Under the pieces are notes generated by a model, which saw only the letters and a program-made list of their open reading frames with translations, was not told the origin of the DNA and searched no databases. Shown here in pieces: positions 23,401 through 38,400 of a stretch of 64,000 nucleotides of DNA; the first letter of the stretch is position 1, and every line of letters begins with the position of its first letter. Origin of the DNA: Echiichthys vipera (taxonomy: Eukaryota > Chordata > Actinopteri > Perciformes > Trachinidae); NCBI GenBank assembly GCA_963691815.1, contig OY829661.1:17759849-17823848 (forward strand), read 5' to 3'. Both the position numbers and the translations under genes were made by a program.

Positions 23401-26400
23401 TTCATCATACAATAATGTTCTAATAAAAACTACCAAAGTTTCCAGCCAGAAGTGCTTATATTTACATTTTAAGGATAATGTGACAACATTTCTGTTACAA
23501 TGACTATGAGTTTCAGCCACTTAAGTTGGAATGTCATCCTTCCTGCATGTGCTACCATGTGACATGACTTAGGACTGTGTTCAAAGTTTGAACTTTATTA
23601 TGAACCTAATCATAACTTAACCCTTTCAGATGGCAATGTAATTTGTTTCAGGGAGCTCTGATAGATAGCTGAGTAGGTCATTTATCTCATCTAAATTTTA
23701 TTTTATCTTATAACCTATTTTATTTATACCTTATTTATCTTATAAATGTGTAACTTGAAAATCTTTTTAGTATAAAGCCAGGTTTCTTTCCTTGTAGCAT
23801 TCCATGTCCACTGAAGCCTTGACTGTAAAAAAAAAAAGTCCAGCTTATATACATAACCAGCAATCCACTCACATGGATGAAGCCTATATATTTCTTGTCA
23901 ATCTCCGCCAGCTGTTGATCGGCCTTGTTCTTCATGGTTGGCTCAGGGTCTGTTCCCATGGCTATCAAGTAGGGCACACACTGAAAAACAATTGTTCCAA
24001 ATCTGTGAATAGCTCATGATGCATTCAAAACATCAGAAAATGATGTCACTATGAGATAAAAGAAAATCTCATACGGATCTTGCTTGTAAGAGGTACTGCA
24101 TCTCAGTCCTGGGAGAGTATGCAGGAGCGAGACTATGAACATACCTGTACAGGATGGATGAGGCCCTGGCTGAGAGTCATTGTGATGACGCTCAGGCCAA
24201 AGTGCCGAGCAGTGGACTGTGAGTGGAAGAAGGACTCCAGCACCTGCTTCAAATAAATCTGCATTATGGAGCTGCTCATGCCTGATGAGATGTCACCCAT
24301 TTCTTTCAGATCCTCCTGCTTGGATTGGTTTTTCCCTGAATCAAAGAAAAACGTTAGCTGGATCATTCTAAGGATGTTCTACATGATCGTAGGGGTGACC
24401 CGAATAGTCAACTATTTGACGATTCGCTCCGAGGAGCCCGATTCGACTGCCAATCTCATAGTCGAATCGTCGCAAAATGTGGTTATGAAACAATGGATTA
24501 TTCCATTCTAGCTCTGGGGGTGCTGAATGTCTGATTTTACATATAGATTAGTGTCTCCCAATAAATCATGATAAATAGCCCATTTGGGTATAAATATAAG
24601 CCTATTGATAACTACTGTTGCTAAATTATGGGAAAATAGCTCATGTGCTTTTAATCTATCTCCTAAGGGTGCAGGAATAACCCCCCCCCCCCCCTTGTAG
24701 ACTAAGTTGTACTGTCCAGGATCGGCACCATCTTGGCCGGGCTTTAAATCGATCTGGGCGTCTGCTACTGTTTAATCATCAGCATCATTTAAATGAATAT
24801 TTGCCCATTTGTTGTTTTTTATTACAGACGCTCAATCTGACAGAGTCTGACACAGCGCCGTGAAAGTGAAACTACAGTTCTAAATATACCGTCAGCTATT
24901 GTCAAGGAAAGATACAAACAAAACACATTTATGTTATCACAATAAATACTTTAACAAGATGCTACTATCAGAAATCAGATCTCTCAGTAACCCTCTGCCT
25001 GACACGCATGACCGCGCAGCACTTGGTTCACGTGCACCTGCTGCTGTCTGCTTCATGTCTATGGCTCGCCACCCCGGATAAGAGACTTTTTTCATGAGCA
25101 AAAAAAAAATACTGATTCGACGATTAGTCGACTATAGGCAAGACGTGACGAATCAGATTCGACTATGAAAATTTGTGTCGGGGACACCCCTACATGATCG
25201 GAATGAACATACAATGGATATCTTAGGCATGTAAATAACACAAGACAGGAGATGGATTTGTTAAACTCACATTCGCGATCAGCCTCCTGCATTCGAGAGT
25301 CCTCCTCTTGCAGGTATGTCTGCAGGTTTTTTAGCACCTGGATCTTCAGACTGACTGAACTGTTTTCATCTGACAGAATGTTGTTGTACAGAACCTTGAT
25401 ATCCTGCACAAACATGAGCTCTGGGTGCATGATGAACTGAAACCCTGTGGACAATGGAAATTATTTTTAATACAATTAGTTTGCAGGAAACAAATAAATA
25501 AAGAACAAACAAACCAATTTATAAAAGAAAGTATTTTGGTAGTCAATTTACCTAGACCTATGAGGGCCTTGATCTGGACCTCTTCATCTTTATGAGTGGT
25601 GAAGTACAACAGAAGCTCCAGCACTTTGTCCTTGATGACAATCTAAAAGACACAGAGGGAGATAACATGTCAGTCATCAAAACAGGTTCTACAGTTATTC
25701 GGCATACATATATTGAGCAGAAAGTAGGCGTTTACCTTGTTAGCACCCTTGAACTCCTCTTGGTCAAAATCAAAGTGCCGACAGAGAGCCCCCACAGTGA
25801 ACAGTGAGCGCAGGAGAGTAGGTTTGTTAGCAGCCAGAGTGGAGCTGTTGGGGTCCTCTTGGTGCTGGGTCTTCAGTTTTGCCAGAGCTCCTATAGAAAA
25901 ATACATGCAGGGATTGAAAACTATTGTTCTTTTCATTCATACAATGAACTAATGAAGAATCTGAACGTAAAACACTACGCTCTTATCTATTTGTGAAATA
26001 AGACAATGAGTATAATGAGGTTTAGAGAGCAGGTTAATACAGGCAAATAAACAAACATGCAAAAACAAATACAGGCCCCATTATACAGCTTATTACAACT
26101 TGGGGTATTTTTTAGATTTTTCTTCCCCAGCCTTTTCCTTATCAAGGTCGGTAGGAATTTTGGTATAAGAAAATGTATGTTTATGTTAAAATGAATGTTG
26201 GTGAAGTACATAAGCCTTACCATAGTAGCGATTGAAACAAGCCCAGACGAACTTGTAGTTATGTGTGACCTTGTTGACAACAGCACCAAGACAGCTTACA
26301 CAGTGCTGTACAACCTGAGAAGAAGACACAACAAATTACATCATTTTCAAATAAAATCCGTATGCTCAGAGCAGTAGTTTCACATCCATGCTGTTCATGA

Positions 26401-29400
26401 GAGCGACCTGTGAAATCTGTAAGCTGTTAATGACACTGACCGTCATGCCGTATTTGATGATGAGCTTCATCAGGTCTTCTTCTAAGGTAGTGAGAAAAGC
26501 TTCACTTGGCTGCTCCATCAGAGGCACAACCAGCTCGAGGATCTTTGCCACATTACATATCACCATGAAGTCATTCTGAGTCTGAAATGTCAATACAGTG
26601 GACCAAGACAGCTGTTCAGTGCAAGGGTGAATATACTTTTTGAATGACTAATTGCTTTATTAATTGTACTCTTTCACTCAGCTCCAGAATGTGCATTTAG
26701 TGTCACCAGTTTGTAGCTGTAATACTGTATTGTTGATCCTACTTATCTGTTCCAACAAAACATCTGAGCTTAACTGTACCATGCATGAGTGTTGGAACGT
26801 CATTATTAATCAAATGACTCCCAGTGGGCTACGATGAACCTCCTCATGTTTGGGGTCTTAATATGATACACAAGAAGGCTCTTACAAATACAGCTCGAGT
26901 ATTGGGACAGACCCTGTGTTAAGGGGCCTGATATGGAATTTTTTAGAGGGACACAAGTTTTAGACGGGAAGAATCCAGCAATTACCAATATGGCAGTAAG
27001 AATAAATACAAATAAAATAAATAGCGATATGACACTATTTCTAAATGCCCCCAAGCATTGTTTTCTGCATTTTGTGGTCTGTAAAAAAGGTTTTCATATC
27101 CCCACATATCATAAAACACATATGCATAATGAGATAGATACCATTATGTCTATAATAGGTCAATATAGGCTAATAATATTGGCTTACCAATATTTCGGCC
27201 TGTGTTGATTTAATTTGGCTGCCACTAGATGGCCCCATAACACAACATACAAGTTGGTGTGCAGTAGACTCAACAAACTATTTCTAATACTTTCTGTCTG
27301 TAACAGATAACAGACTAATACTGAACAGAATGATGTTGTACTTACATTGCACTTGGTGGTCAAGTAGGGCTGCATAGTCATGGCATGTTTGACCATTAAC
27401 TGTGCTCTGATCTTGCTGAACAGGTAGAGAGTGGTGATGCATGACACCAGACGACCTGAGTTGACCCCTTTGTCCTCACAGTCTGAAATGCAAACACATT
27501 AAACATTGACATTTGTCACAGCACAGTAATGTTTAACACAATTACGATGCAATAAGAATTTTGGATGCAAACATACGATTATGTTTTTTTGTATTACCTG
27601 CAAGAGACTCTTCATATTTCAGTATGTGTTCCACCAGATTGTCCACCAACTGAACACAGGCCTTCTTGGCAGGTTTGTACGAAGCTTGCTCTTCTGACTT
27701 CAGTAGCTAAACAAATGTCACACACAAGTTAGATAAGATGCCAAAAATATGCACATACCTGAAGACACACAAGCTGATGCTGAAATATTAAATTAGTGAC
27801 ATGACAACTCACATTTTGGAGAAGCTGCTCAAACCAGTCATAGCCTGAATCTTTACATGCCAACACCTGAGACAAAATTAGTCAGATTACGACAATGTCA
27901 AACACCAAAATGTTCTTTATTTGTATGATGATGGCAAAGTTTTTGTCACAAGCCTAGGTAGCACGCACCACATCGGTGATGTTCAGGATCTTCCGGGTCA
28001 TGGCACTTTTATCATGACTGGGTGTGGGGGTGAACCAGATTTTTTGGAATGTCTCATTCACAAGTTTCTGCATGGGAAAAGATATGTATGTATATAAACT
28101 GTATATTAAAAAAAACTAAAAAAGTACCACTTGTAAGCAACATTCACAGAAAAATGAACACAAACCTTGATCCCTTCTTCATCGTTCACCCTTCGGATCA
28201 TCTTGACACACATTTCCGTGATTTTGTGGAAGTCTGGCTGCTCCAGGCAAATATCCCTTAAGATCTTAATGACCCTCTTCCTTACACTAATACCTGTGTC
28301 CTGTGTAAAGGCAAAATGGGTACAAGGACAGCTCAATATATACAAGAAGATATACATTTCTCAATTAAACTTTCAAACCGCAATTGGTTTCAGTTCTTCG
28401 TGTTATCTTTAGATGGCAGAGTGGGAATAAGATGATTTACCCTCAGCTGAACTTTTGCACTTTAAATTAACTTTTTCGTCAGAGTTTTGCTAAAGTCAAG
28501 TTCCACTTGAGTCTTTCTTATAATCGCTGTTTCCTATTCCTTCCCCCAAATCCCGAAGAGGGCATGAGGTGTGATCAAATCAATTTAAACTTAATCTCCT
28601 AGGATAATTGTCACAATTGTGTATGATACAGAAGATCACGTGATGTGTTAGAAAAGGAGAAGAGGGAAGCTTATGAAATTACCAATATCCTTTCAATGAG
28701 CATGTCGTAGTACTGCTCAATGAGCTCCGGCCGACTTAGCACAAAACGGCCAAGGAGCTCCACAGCTGCCTCTCGCACACTGGTAGAGTTGTCCATGAGG
28801 CGACAGTGAACCCCACGTTGCATATCCAACTGCAAAGCAAATAGGGGAGAGAAGCACAGATAAACATTACTGAATGTTATGGCTGCTTGGTAATGCCACA
28901 CCACCACCCTAACACTCAGGTTATAACAGAATATCCTGTTAGAACTGATACATTCACAAAAAAGTATGGTATTATCTGTAAAAACAAAACATGCTACTGC
29001 TATCCATCCAGTGGTCTAATTGATGTGTATCAGCCAATACAAGATGACTTACCCGTGCCAGAATACTTGGATCCACAGCAACAACTTCAGACAGACACTT
29101 CATGGCTTTAGTTCTGACTGCAATGGCACTCTCACCCAGAACTCTCAGAATCTATAAGAGAGACAGTGAGAGAAAAAAAGTTAGTGACAGCCAACACAAT
29201 ATAATCTCTAAGAGACAGATATGCAAAATTAATTCTCTCACCTGTGATAAATAAACATCAAAGCTCTGCGCAAACGGCCTCATGGAGGCTAGATGTCTGA
29301 CAATCAGACATGAGTCCTCATAGTCTATTGTGTCAGAGTTTATGCTGAAAGAAAAATCAAGAGGACCGTTTAATACCAGGATTAGCGAGCAAGTCAAACA

Positions 29401-32400
29401 GCGAATTAAATTAGTGCAGTGATCCAGAGTCACGCGGTATTTACCTCTGAGAACTTAAATGCGATGGTGATGTCTTGATGAACTTGCGAAGGAATTTCTT
29501 TCGAGCCTCTGCCCTCTGAATAATCTCATCATTTGCGTCGGCGTCCATGGAATCATCGTCATCGTTGTCACTTTGAGATTTCATCGCTTTCTCTACCTCA
29601 CTTGTAGTGTCCCTGAACCACTGGGCAATATAAAACTTCCTGGCAAACTATATGAAGCAAATACATACATATGTAATGAAAAACACTGAACATTTTAGGT
29701 ACACAAAAGAGTATAATAGCACTCTGACACGACGGGAACCCCATTTAACCTATGTCTTTTTTAGGTTAAGTCAACCATCAAGCCATTTAAGAATTTCAAG
29801 TAAAGTCCAGTTCAGACCAAAGTTGCAGCGCAAAGTTGCAGCGCAAAGTTGCAGCGCAAAGTTGCATCCCAAGTTGCAGCGCAAAGTTGCAGCGCAAAGT
29901 TGCAGCGATTTCACCTGGCCTGTACCATCTCGACTCAACTGGTTTTAGAACATAAAGCACATGATGTTTCAACAGTCCAGTTGGTCGTAGCAAAGTCCGC
30001 TGGTGAAGTCAGTTACAAACTGTCAGCTGGTCAAAATGGCAGTTTTGGACGCAGGCAACGAACGTGACAGAGAAAGAGAGAGAGTGGAGCGAGCGAGAGT
30101 AAATAATGTGAGGGAGCGCCGTGATCGTGAACAAAGCAGTGAACCAGGGAAATAAAACGTTATTTACGAAGAAGGGCAGCTATAGAGAGTATCTCACCAT
30201 CACTATCCTCATTCATATTTTAAGATACTGCAAATTATATCCAGCTACAAAAAAGCCTGAAAGGTCAGAAGTTAGAACGGAAGTACAGAGAGCCAATGAA
30301 GATGAAACACCATCTTTGTCTTGTCACATTGGTGCGAACTGGCAGGTTTCAGTACATTGCAGACCTCCGCATTGCAAGAAGTTGTAAGTTTCAACTTGTC
30401 TCGTCACAAATCTTTGATCTGAACTGGGCTTAATGGGAGTACAAGGGGCGTATATTACTTTATTATGCATATTATATAATGAAAATTAAACATTCACCAT
30501 TAGAGATGGATCTGTCTCAATTTTGTCATTTAAAAAGTCCAGTAAGGCCTGCTGGAGTTGCTGGATCTCATCACTGCCTTCAGTCTGTAAGAAGATCAAT
30601 AAGCCAGGAGCATCTTAGAAGCAGTACAACATTGCTGTTAATTTACATCCATTAAAATAAGTCTGTCATTATCTAGGCTACCTCTTTGAGGATGCGGTCA
30701 ATGGCCTTTTGGTCCCTGTTGCTATTGACAGTATCCTTGCGCAGGCGAGAAGCGACGGTGCCGAGGTAGTCCAGCGATGCCACCCTGAGTGCCATTTCTG
30801 TCTGCTTGTTACTGAATTGGTGTACCTGGAGCACAAGAAGTGGAGGAGAAAGGTCATAATATCCATACGCATTAGCAGCTTTTCCTGCTGGACAGATGAT
30901 GGTTAATGACACCTTTGAAGTGAGCAATGCTACTCACCAACAGCCGGCCCAGTAAACTGAGCAGCATTTCAGCTGCAGGCCATTCAGGTCTGTTGACTGT
31001 AGACAGTAGGTCATGAACAAAGTTCTCAAAGAGAGGTCTGTAGTCCTCCTCTCCCTGCTTACTGCCACACCTGAAACATGAAATTTACAATCTTTTATTA
31101 AAAATGTGTTTAAACATTAATATTGCAGCAAATTCCACGGCAGAGGACGCTATGTTAGGACGTAAAAGTCATTTTTTAACAGTCTACAGACCAATGACTT
31201 ACTTCTTGAGAAACACTGATAGGAAGTTCTGAGCTGTCCTCATGGCAGTTTCATAAGAGTTTATGATAATGGCATTTTTATCCACCTAAAAAAGAGTACC
31301 CAATATGTAAATCAATTTCTGAATTAAAACGGTTCAGTTAAATATAGTTTAAAGATCATTTAAATCCTTGGTAGTCACCTTCTTATTATGCTCCTCCTCT
31401 GTTTCCTTTTCTGAGGGAAGGTGTACCACACATTGGATGAGCTGAAGCACCAGTGCTGTGACCATCTGGATATACAGCGTTCCTCCATCTGAATCACTAC
31501 TGTTTAGCCTGGGGAAGTATAAGACATAAGTATTGTTAGGTTTACTGAGAAAGAGAGAGAGAGAGCCAATGATCAATGTCTTCACTGATGTAATTTCATT
31601 AAGCAAATATTAATTCAAGAGTTAGTTACCTAAAGTTCCTGAGGGTGCGTTTACTAGTAGGCAATCTAGCCAGGGAGGTGAAGATCTCTTCAAGAATGAG
31701 CTGCCTGTGCTTCTTGTAACGAGTGAACACCTAAAGAAGAGTAAAAAGCAAATTACTAAATCAGAACATGACAAGACGCTGTGCACAAGCATACCATAGA
31801 AAAAACAAGGAGCAAAAGAAAAATTAACTGGTAAAATAACAAGAAAATTGCATGCCATGGCAGACTTACTGCTGTCACTAGTGAGATGGCACATAACTGC
31901 AGGTCATTGACATTCTCCACGAAAAAAGGTGTAATACCCAGCGTGGACACCTAAAAGTCGGGCACAAAAGCAGTCAGGTATGTTAGAACTCAAGACCTAA
32001 AGGTTAAATGGGACCATGACTTTGAATGACCTCAGACCAGATTAAAAGTCTAACCTGTAGAATAGTGGTGTCAGTTAGAAGCTGGATCTCGAGGAGCTCT
32101 GAGATGATGCTGACAATATCGCACACTTTGGTGTAGAGCATGACTACCACTTTCTGTTTATGACTGGAACTCTTTGCTCTCTTGGACTTTGAAGTAGGCA
32201 TGCCACCTTAGGGGAGGAAAATAAGAGTTGAACCACAGATACGTAAACCACTTTAAACATCAGCAGAAAGATACCAATAGACGTTTTCAGCGGAATTCTA
32301 TTACTAGGCAACAGCTTTGGCCCTTGTTAACTTCCTCCCAGTCCGAAATCTCGTTTTGTCATTCCCTATATAGTGTACTATTTTAAGAAACACTATATAG

Positions 32401-35400
32401 GGAATAGTGAGTGAATGTGGGAATGATTTCAAACACAGCTGATGTCATCCACATGAACTACAACAGGAAATAAACTAGGGCACATTTAAAATGTTTATGT
32501 TTACATCTTTGAAAAGGTCTTTATAATAGTTTATACCTATTTTTGTAATAAGTGCGAAAAACATCTTGCCAAAACGCAAGCTCGCACAAAAACAACAAAA
32601 CTTTATATAAAGATTTTTGCACTAACCTCCATGGGGATCCACTCTGTAGGCTGGGTCATACTGAGGGTACAAAGAGTTTTGCAGATGGTACTTGGTGTAC
32701 TGCAACACCCTCTCAATAACATCCTCGATATAAACAACCTTGGGCATGCGTGGAGATGTCATGATGTTGAGTGCTGTTAGACAGGCATCAGCTGACTTAG
32801 CCACACGCTCCATGATGAGGTCACGCCACAACCTCTCCTCATCCATGGAATCATTATCCTACAGATTTCAAAGACAATTAGATACAAAACTTACTTGAAA
32901 TCTCTAACAGGAAATCAGGTAAGAAAACTGCATCACTTACATGATTCATTAGTGTGGAAAGTTTGACGCTGTCCTGAATGTTCTTCTCCAGGATATTCAA
33001 CATTTTCACCAGTTTATCAGATGGAAACTATGGATCAAACATATGATTGGTTAGTTTCACAACAATGTGAACAACTATGAGCCTGAGTTTAAGTGCACAA
33101 ACATACTCATCTTACCTTGTTAAAGATGCGCATAGCTTTGATCTTAGCAGAGTCACTGCCTAGTTCGCTCAACTGGTGCTTTCCAAGCAAGAGCTCTTCA
33201 GGTATCTCATCATCATCTGTGTGATGCCACACCATTTTAATGTTGACATGTTTCAACTCAACACTGCAACAAATGTTATGAACTTTGGAAATTGTGCAGT
33301 GCTTGATGTTTACCTGTCGCAGTGAGGTCCACGTCCTCAAGGCTCTCAAGAATGCTGTCCACATTGGATGTGAATCTCTTAAATGCGGTGGAGTCTATCT
33401 TTTCTGTAGACAAATGTAAACAAATTGATTAATAAAAAAATATGTAGCCTTAAAATGCATAGGTAATATAAAATAATTCAAAGTGGTAAACAATACCCTC
33501 TGTTGTCATCTTGGAATCGTTCTCTTTCCTGTTTTTCTGTTTCTCCTTTTTCTTCCATTTTCTGGCAGCTGAACAAAAAGAAAACTATTTTAATCCTAGA
33601 CAGCAGAAAGTCACCCTCAAGCACTGAATAGTTAATAGAGAAGGACTTGGGTGTAGTAATCTAACTATCTCGATAATGGATCACTGGTTTCAAATGGCAA
33701 TCATTTGAATGCCAGCCATCAGAAACAGGAAGCGCAATTTGCATCGTCTGACACAATTAGCATTGTTTTGTCATTTTGCCTTCTTAAAAACAAATAATCT
33801 AAAAAAGACTCTCCATTGTCTACATATATTTAGATTTTTCTTTTGCCTATTCCCACTGACAAGCCTAAGCAAAAAAGACTCACCATCACTCAGGCTTGGT
33901 GGTTGAGTGCCTTCATCTGAATCACCTTCAGGTCGACGGCTACCCAACCCCCGGCGAGCATCGTGCGAACCTCCACTTCGCCGATGCTCACCTGAACCCC
34001 TCCTCTCTTCCGGCTTCCATGCCTTGTCAGGACCTTTCTTGTGCCTTTTCTTTGCAGCTGTAACAACAACAAATTAAGGATAAGTAAAAAATAATAAATT
34101 ATTTAAGCGTAATCTCATTAAGTACCAATTATTGCTTTGATAAATAAATAAAATGTACATTTACAATATATTTGAAAGTTCCAATTGCATGGTCGTTTTC
34201 AGGTTCACACTTGTATTTGGTTTGAATGTGGATTCAGTATTTATATGCACCGTGACCCGCTTTATATTAAAAAAAAGTATCCTTAACGGATTACTGAATG
34301 GTAACCCAATTATTATGAATACAACAATAATAAAAATCAATATTATATCAAAAGAAGAGACAGCATAGTGCTTTTAACAGATTTTGTGATAGTGCCATGT
34401 GTATGTACAAATATGTAGTTTTATTTGTAGTTTAATACTGACACTCATTTTCAAAGTCGTCATCATGCTTGTCTTCATCATCATCAGCCGACTCAGCGTA
34501 ATTGGATTTCTTAGTGATCATACTGTGCTTTCGCTTGTTGAATGACATCTCTATGGAACAAGAAGTGAGTTAAGTTTCAGCACATAATAATCTGTACTTC
34601 AAAAGAAAATACAATCAAAAACTCATTCATCCACAGCTATTTATTTGGATTAACGACTGTGATAATATTAAATAAATAAATTAACAATCAATCCGGAAAC
34701 TGGGCACAGTCACATTTCATATATTCATCCCCGTAGTTTTGGGTAAAATTTAATAAACAAAAGTAAATCATACCTGTCCAGTTCTTGGATCTGGAGCTGT
34801 GTTCATTCTTGCTTTCCTTAAGGATCCTTTTTACCTCATCAATACTGAGTTTGTTGAGTACAACAACAGGCTTAGTTCCTTTGCTTAAGTTCTCTACCAA
34901 TGACACTCTCTCCAGCCTGACCAGGGGTACGCCCCAGCCCTCTACCAATTTCTCTGGAAGCTGGGGATCTTTATCTTTCGCATCCCTTTTCAATTTAGGA
35001 ATCACAAAGTTCTTCAGACTTCCTGACTTGCCACCCAGCAGGTAAGAGGGGAACTCACTACGTTTTGTCTCTAAAGATTCCTGTTTGTTTACAGCTGGGC
35101 AGCTAATGCTGCCATCCCCATTCTTCCTATCTTTCTTACTTTGGGCATTTGGAAGGCTGGAACTCTCTGTCCTTTGTCGACCATTGAGGTCGGTGGATTT
35201 TCTGCTTCCATCTTGCTTCACTCTTGAGCTGTCAGGTTTAGTATGCCGGTCAGGAGAGTGTCTGTTGAAGTTTTCCCTTGATAACGTCTTGTGCTTCCTT
35301 TCCTTGCCTCTATCTTTATCTTTATCTCTGTCTTTATCTCTGTCTTTATCCCTGTCCTTATCCTTTTCTACATCTTTAACCTTAACTTTATCTCTATCTC

Positions 35401-38400
35401 TGTCCTTAATCCTATCTCTATCTTTCTCTTTATCTCTGTCCTTATCCCTTTCTCTATCTTTTTCTTTATCTCTGTCCTTATCCTTGTCTCTATCTTTTTC
35501 TTTATCTCTGTCCTTATCCCTTTCCCTCTGTTTTTCTTTATCTCTGTCCTTATCCCTTTCTCTCTGTTTTTCTTTATCTCTATCCTTATCCCTTTCTCTT
35601 TCTTTTTCTTTATCTCTGTCCTTATCCCTTTCTTTGCCTTTTTCTTTATCCCTGTCCTTATCCCGTTCTCTATCTTTTTCTTTCTCTTTGTCCTTGTCCC
35701 TTTCTCTATCCATTTCTTTGTCTCTGTCCTTATCCCCCTCTCTATCTTTATCTCTATCTCTGTCCTTATCTCTTTCTCTATCCCTGGCTTTCTCTTGTCC
35801 ATGTTTAGAGTTGGTTTTTGGAGTCTCAGGTTGGCTGACATCAGATCGGCGGCTGTGGTTCTTTTCCTCTTTGTGGCGCAACTCCGATTGTTTGTCATGT
35901 TTCTGCCGCGGTGTGTCTGGTCGTCTGTCGACTGAGTGTCCCTTGCCATGAACAGTTTTGCTGTCATGTCTGTGTTTGGATTCACGTCGACTTTCCTGCT
36001 TCTGTTTGGGGGTTTCTGGCTGCCCATCTGAACCAGACTTCCTGGGAGTGTCGGCATGCTGTTTGATGAGCCCAAGTCTCTTTTCAACAACTTTATCTAC
36101 CTTTCCATCAGTCTTTGACTTTAGTTGTTGTAGGTGATCATCACACAACTGCTTCGCTTCCAAGACCACTACAGGCTGTCCTATCACTCTGCCAGCTTGC
36201 TGCAGATCAATACTGACCATCAGAGCAGGCCGACTGGCACCGTTGCTTGCAGCATTCGTCTTCTTGGGTGTCAACTTGCTGTCAGTGTTGCCTCCTTGTA
36301 CGGTGGGCCCATCAGTTGACTCAGGTCCGGATTCCTGAGGATACGAATCTTGCTTCCGTTTCTTCAGTGGCTTATCTGCAATAAAGAAAAATGTAGCTAA
36401 GATCTTCTACGAACACAAACAAATTTAGGTCATGACAAAATACAAAGAGGCACACAATACCTTTATCCTGAACTTCTTTGGACCACCGTTCTCTTTCACT
36501 GGCCGACTCGCGTTCTATTCTCTCGATCTCTGCAAGTGTGTCTATCTCAGCATCGTCAAACACAGCCCCACTGACAACTCCAGACTCCTTGGTATTAGGC
36601 CGAACAGAAACCTGCGGACAGTTTGCCTGCTCCTCAGCACCCAACTTGTGAGACAAGTCCTGGGCAGTCCTTGACAACTGGTTATTATTAATAATCAAAT
36701 CGCTTTCATGGCCTGTGTCAACACCTGGCCTGGGAGGAAGTTCTCCAGATGGATCCATGTCTGACAACTTCACTCGGGATAGTTTTATAGTCAGCCTTGC
36801 GGACTCTTTTGATGGAGAACTAACAATGTCATACGAGTCATTTTTGTCCGTCTGCTCATGCTCTTCTTTACTCCTTTCTTTCTGTTTCCTTTTGCGATCA
36901 GCAGAGGTGAGGAGCAGGTCAGCTGCTGCACCTGGTGGTACATCAGGTGGGGGGGACTGCATGATAAGTGGAGGCCTGGACCCTGCTTATACACAAATAC
37001 ATTAAAGGAAGAGTGAGCACCAGAAAATAAATATTTCCCAATAAGTTTTTTTTTAATCCAAAATATAGACAAGACTTGTTGCTAAGGCAGCATACTTTTT
37101 GCAAACTCTTCACTTCCAGCAGGGGAACACACAGACTGTGGCGATTTAACTGGTAACGTGGCAGCCCTAATGGAATGGTCGCTCTGCTGTTGGAACACAA
37201 GATATTTATCATCACTTTAGTTAGTTTACTCAGTCAGCAACGGCTGAGGTTCAGTCCAGATCAGATCATGTCTTGATTCTCCGATTACCTCATTTCCCAG
37301 TCTGTGAGCCATGTTGATGTAGTCTTCATCTGAATCTAGTCTCGCATTATGATTAGACGAAGTACTTGATAGCTGACCAGAGACCTTGTTGTCATGGATA
37401 TTTCTAACTAAAAAAGAGAACAAAACAAAACATTCAGTAAAATGATTTGCGATGTACAATGCTTCATGTCTCTATGGGAGATAGATACCTTCTTTTCCAC
37501 CTTTGCAGACAGCTGCAGTTTCAACATGTTGCAGTGAGAAAGTGTCAGCCTATCAAGTGACTCCTTGCCAAACAAATGTGCATACAGCTTGCGGTCGGCT
37601 AGGTTTATCTGAAACACCATGCAGGTGGTGTCATTTTAATAAGGATAATTTCCCTCCAAATAATAGTGGGGGGCATCTGAAGGTATTTACAGTGCTGACG
37701 GTTAAGATTTACTCTATCGGCCTTGTGTACCTTTTGCGATGCCTGATGCAACATCACGTATTATGGCATTCTCTCGTACATCTCTGTGACAGAGACTTCT
37801 CCAGCGACACGGCAATAGGGGCAGTCGTTATTTTCTCTAATTCCTTAGTTTTAGCAGGTGCTTTAATTTCACTGCTGATGCTATTGAAAAGTATAGACTT
37901 TCCTTTGTGGTCCCTGAAAGTAGGACTTTGAGCTCGTTAAGTTATTTTTTTACTCTTTGGTGCCATTTTCATGAATTAATATTTCCGGACATATGGGTCA
38001 GGGCAAGACATGGCACACTCGTACGAGCCCACCACATGAAAAAAAGTAAGAGAAAGTGAAGATAAGAATAAGAAAATATTTTGGCATGTGGCCCAATGTT
38101 CTGTGAGTGAACAATGTGTGATCATCACACCAGTGCCACACCTTGAATATGGGCTATACGGCCAGAAGTCTCTTGTGAAAGGCTTCTTGTTATATGCAGA
38201 ATGCTTAAGTAACAAATACAACAAGATCGCTAATCAACATGAATAGGCAGCGGTCACTAAACAGAACTTTTCTTGTTACATACTGTCCACCATAACTTGT
38301 TTTAACCATTGCAAATGCACATTAAATGAAGATTCAATATCTCTTCAAACATCGAGTTCAACCCTTAGCTATTTGTTGTTCCTTGCAAAGGTGTGGCAGG

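Noticed and set aside
29821..29908. Regular short repeats that could suggest a CRISPR-like array
   Set aside because: Units are about 14 bp with no unique spacers and lie inside a Harbinger-type element in a vertebrate intron.
35085..35951. 288- and 214-residue plus-strand frames rich in Leu/Ser or Ile/Phe
   Set aside because: They are antisense readings of the nipbl charged repeat; a purine-rich repeat leaves several frames open on the other strand.
35368..36090. 240-residue minus-strand frame with KKIEKGIRTE repeats
   Set aside because: It is a shifted frame of the same nipbl repeat exon, whose proper frame joins correctly to exons on both sides.
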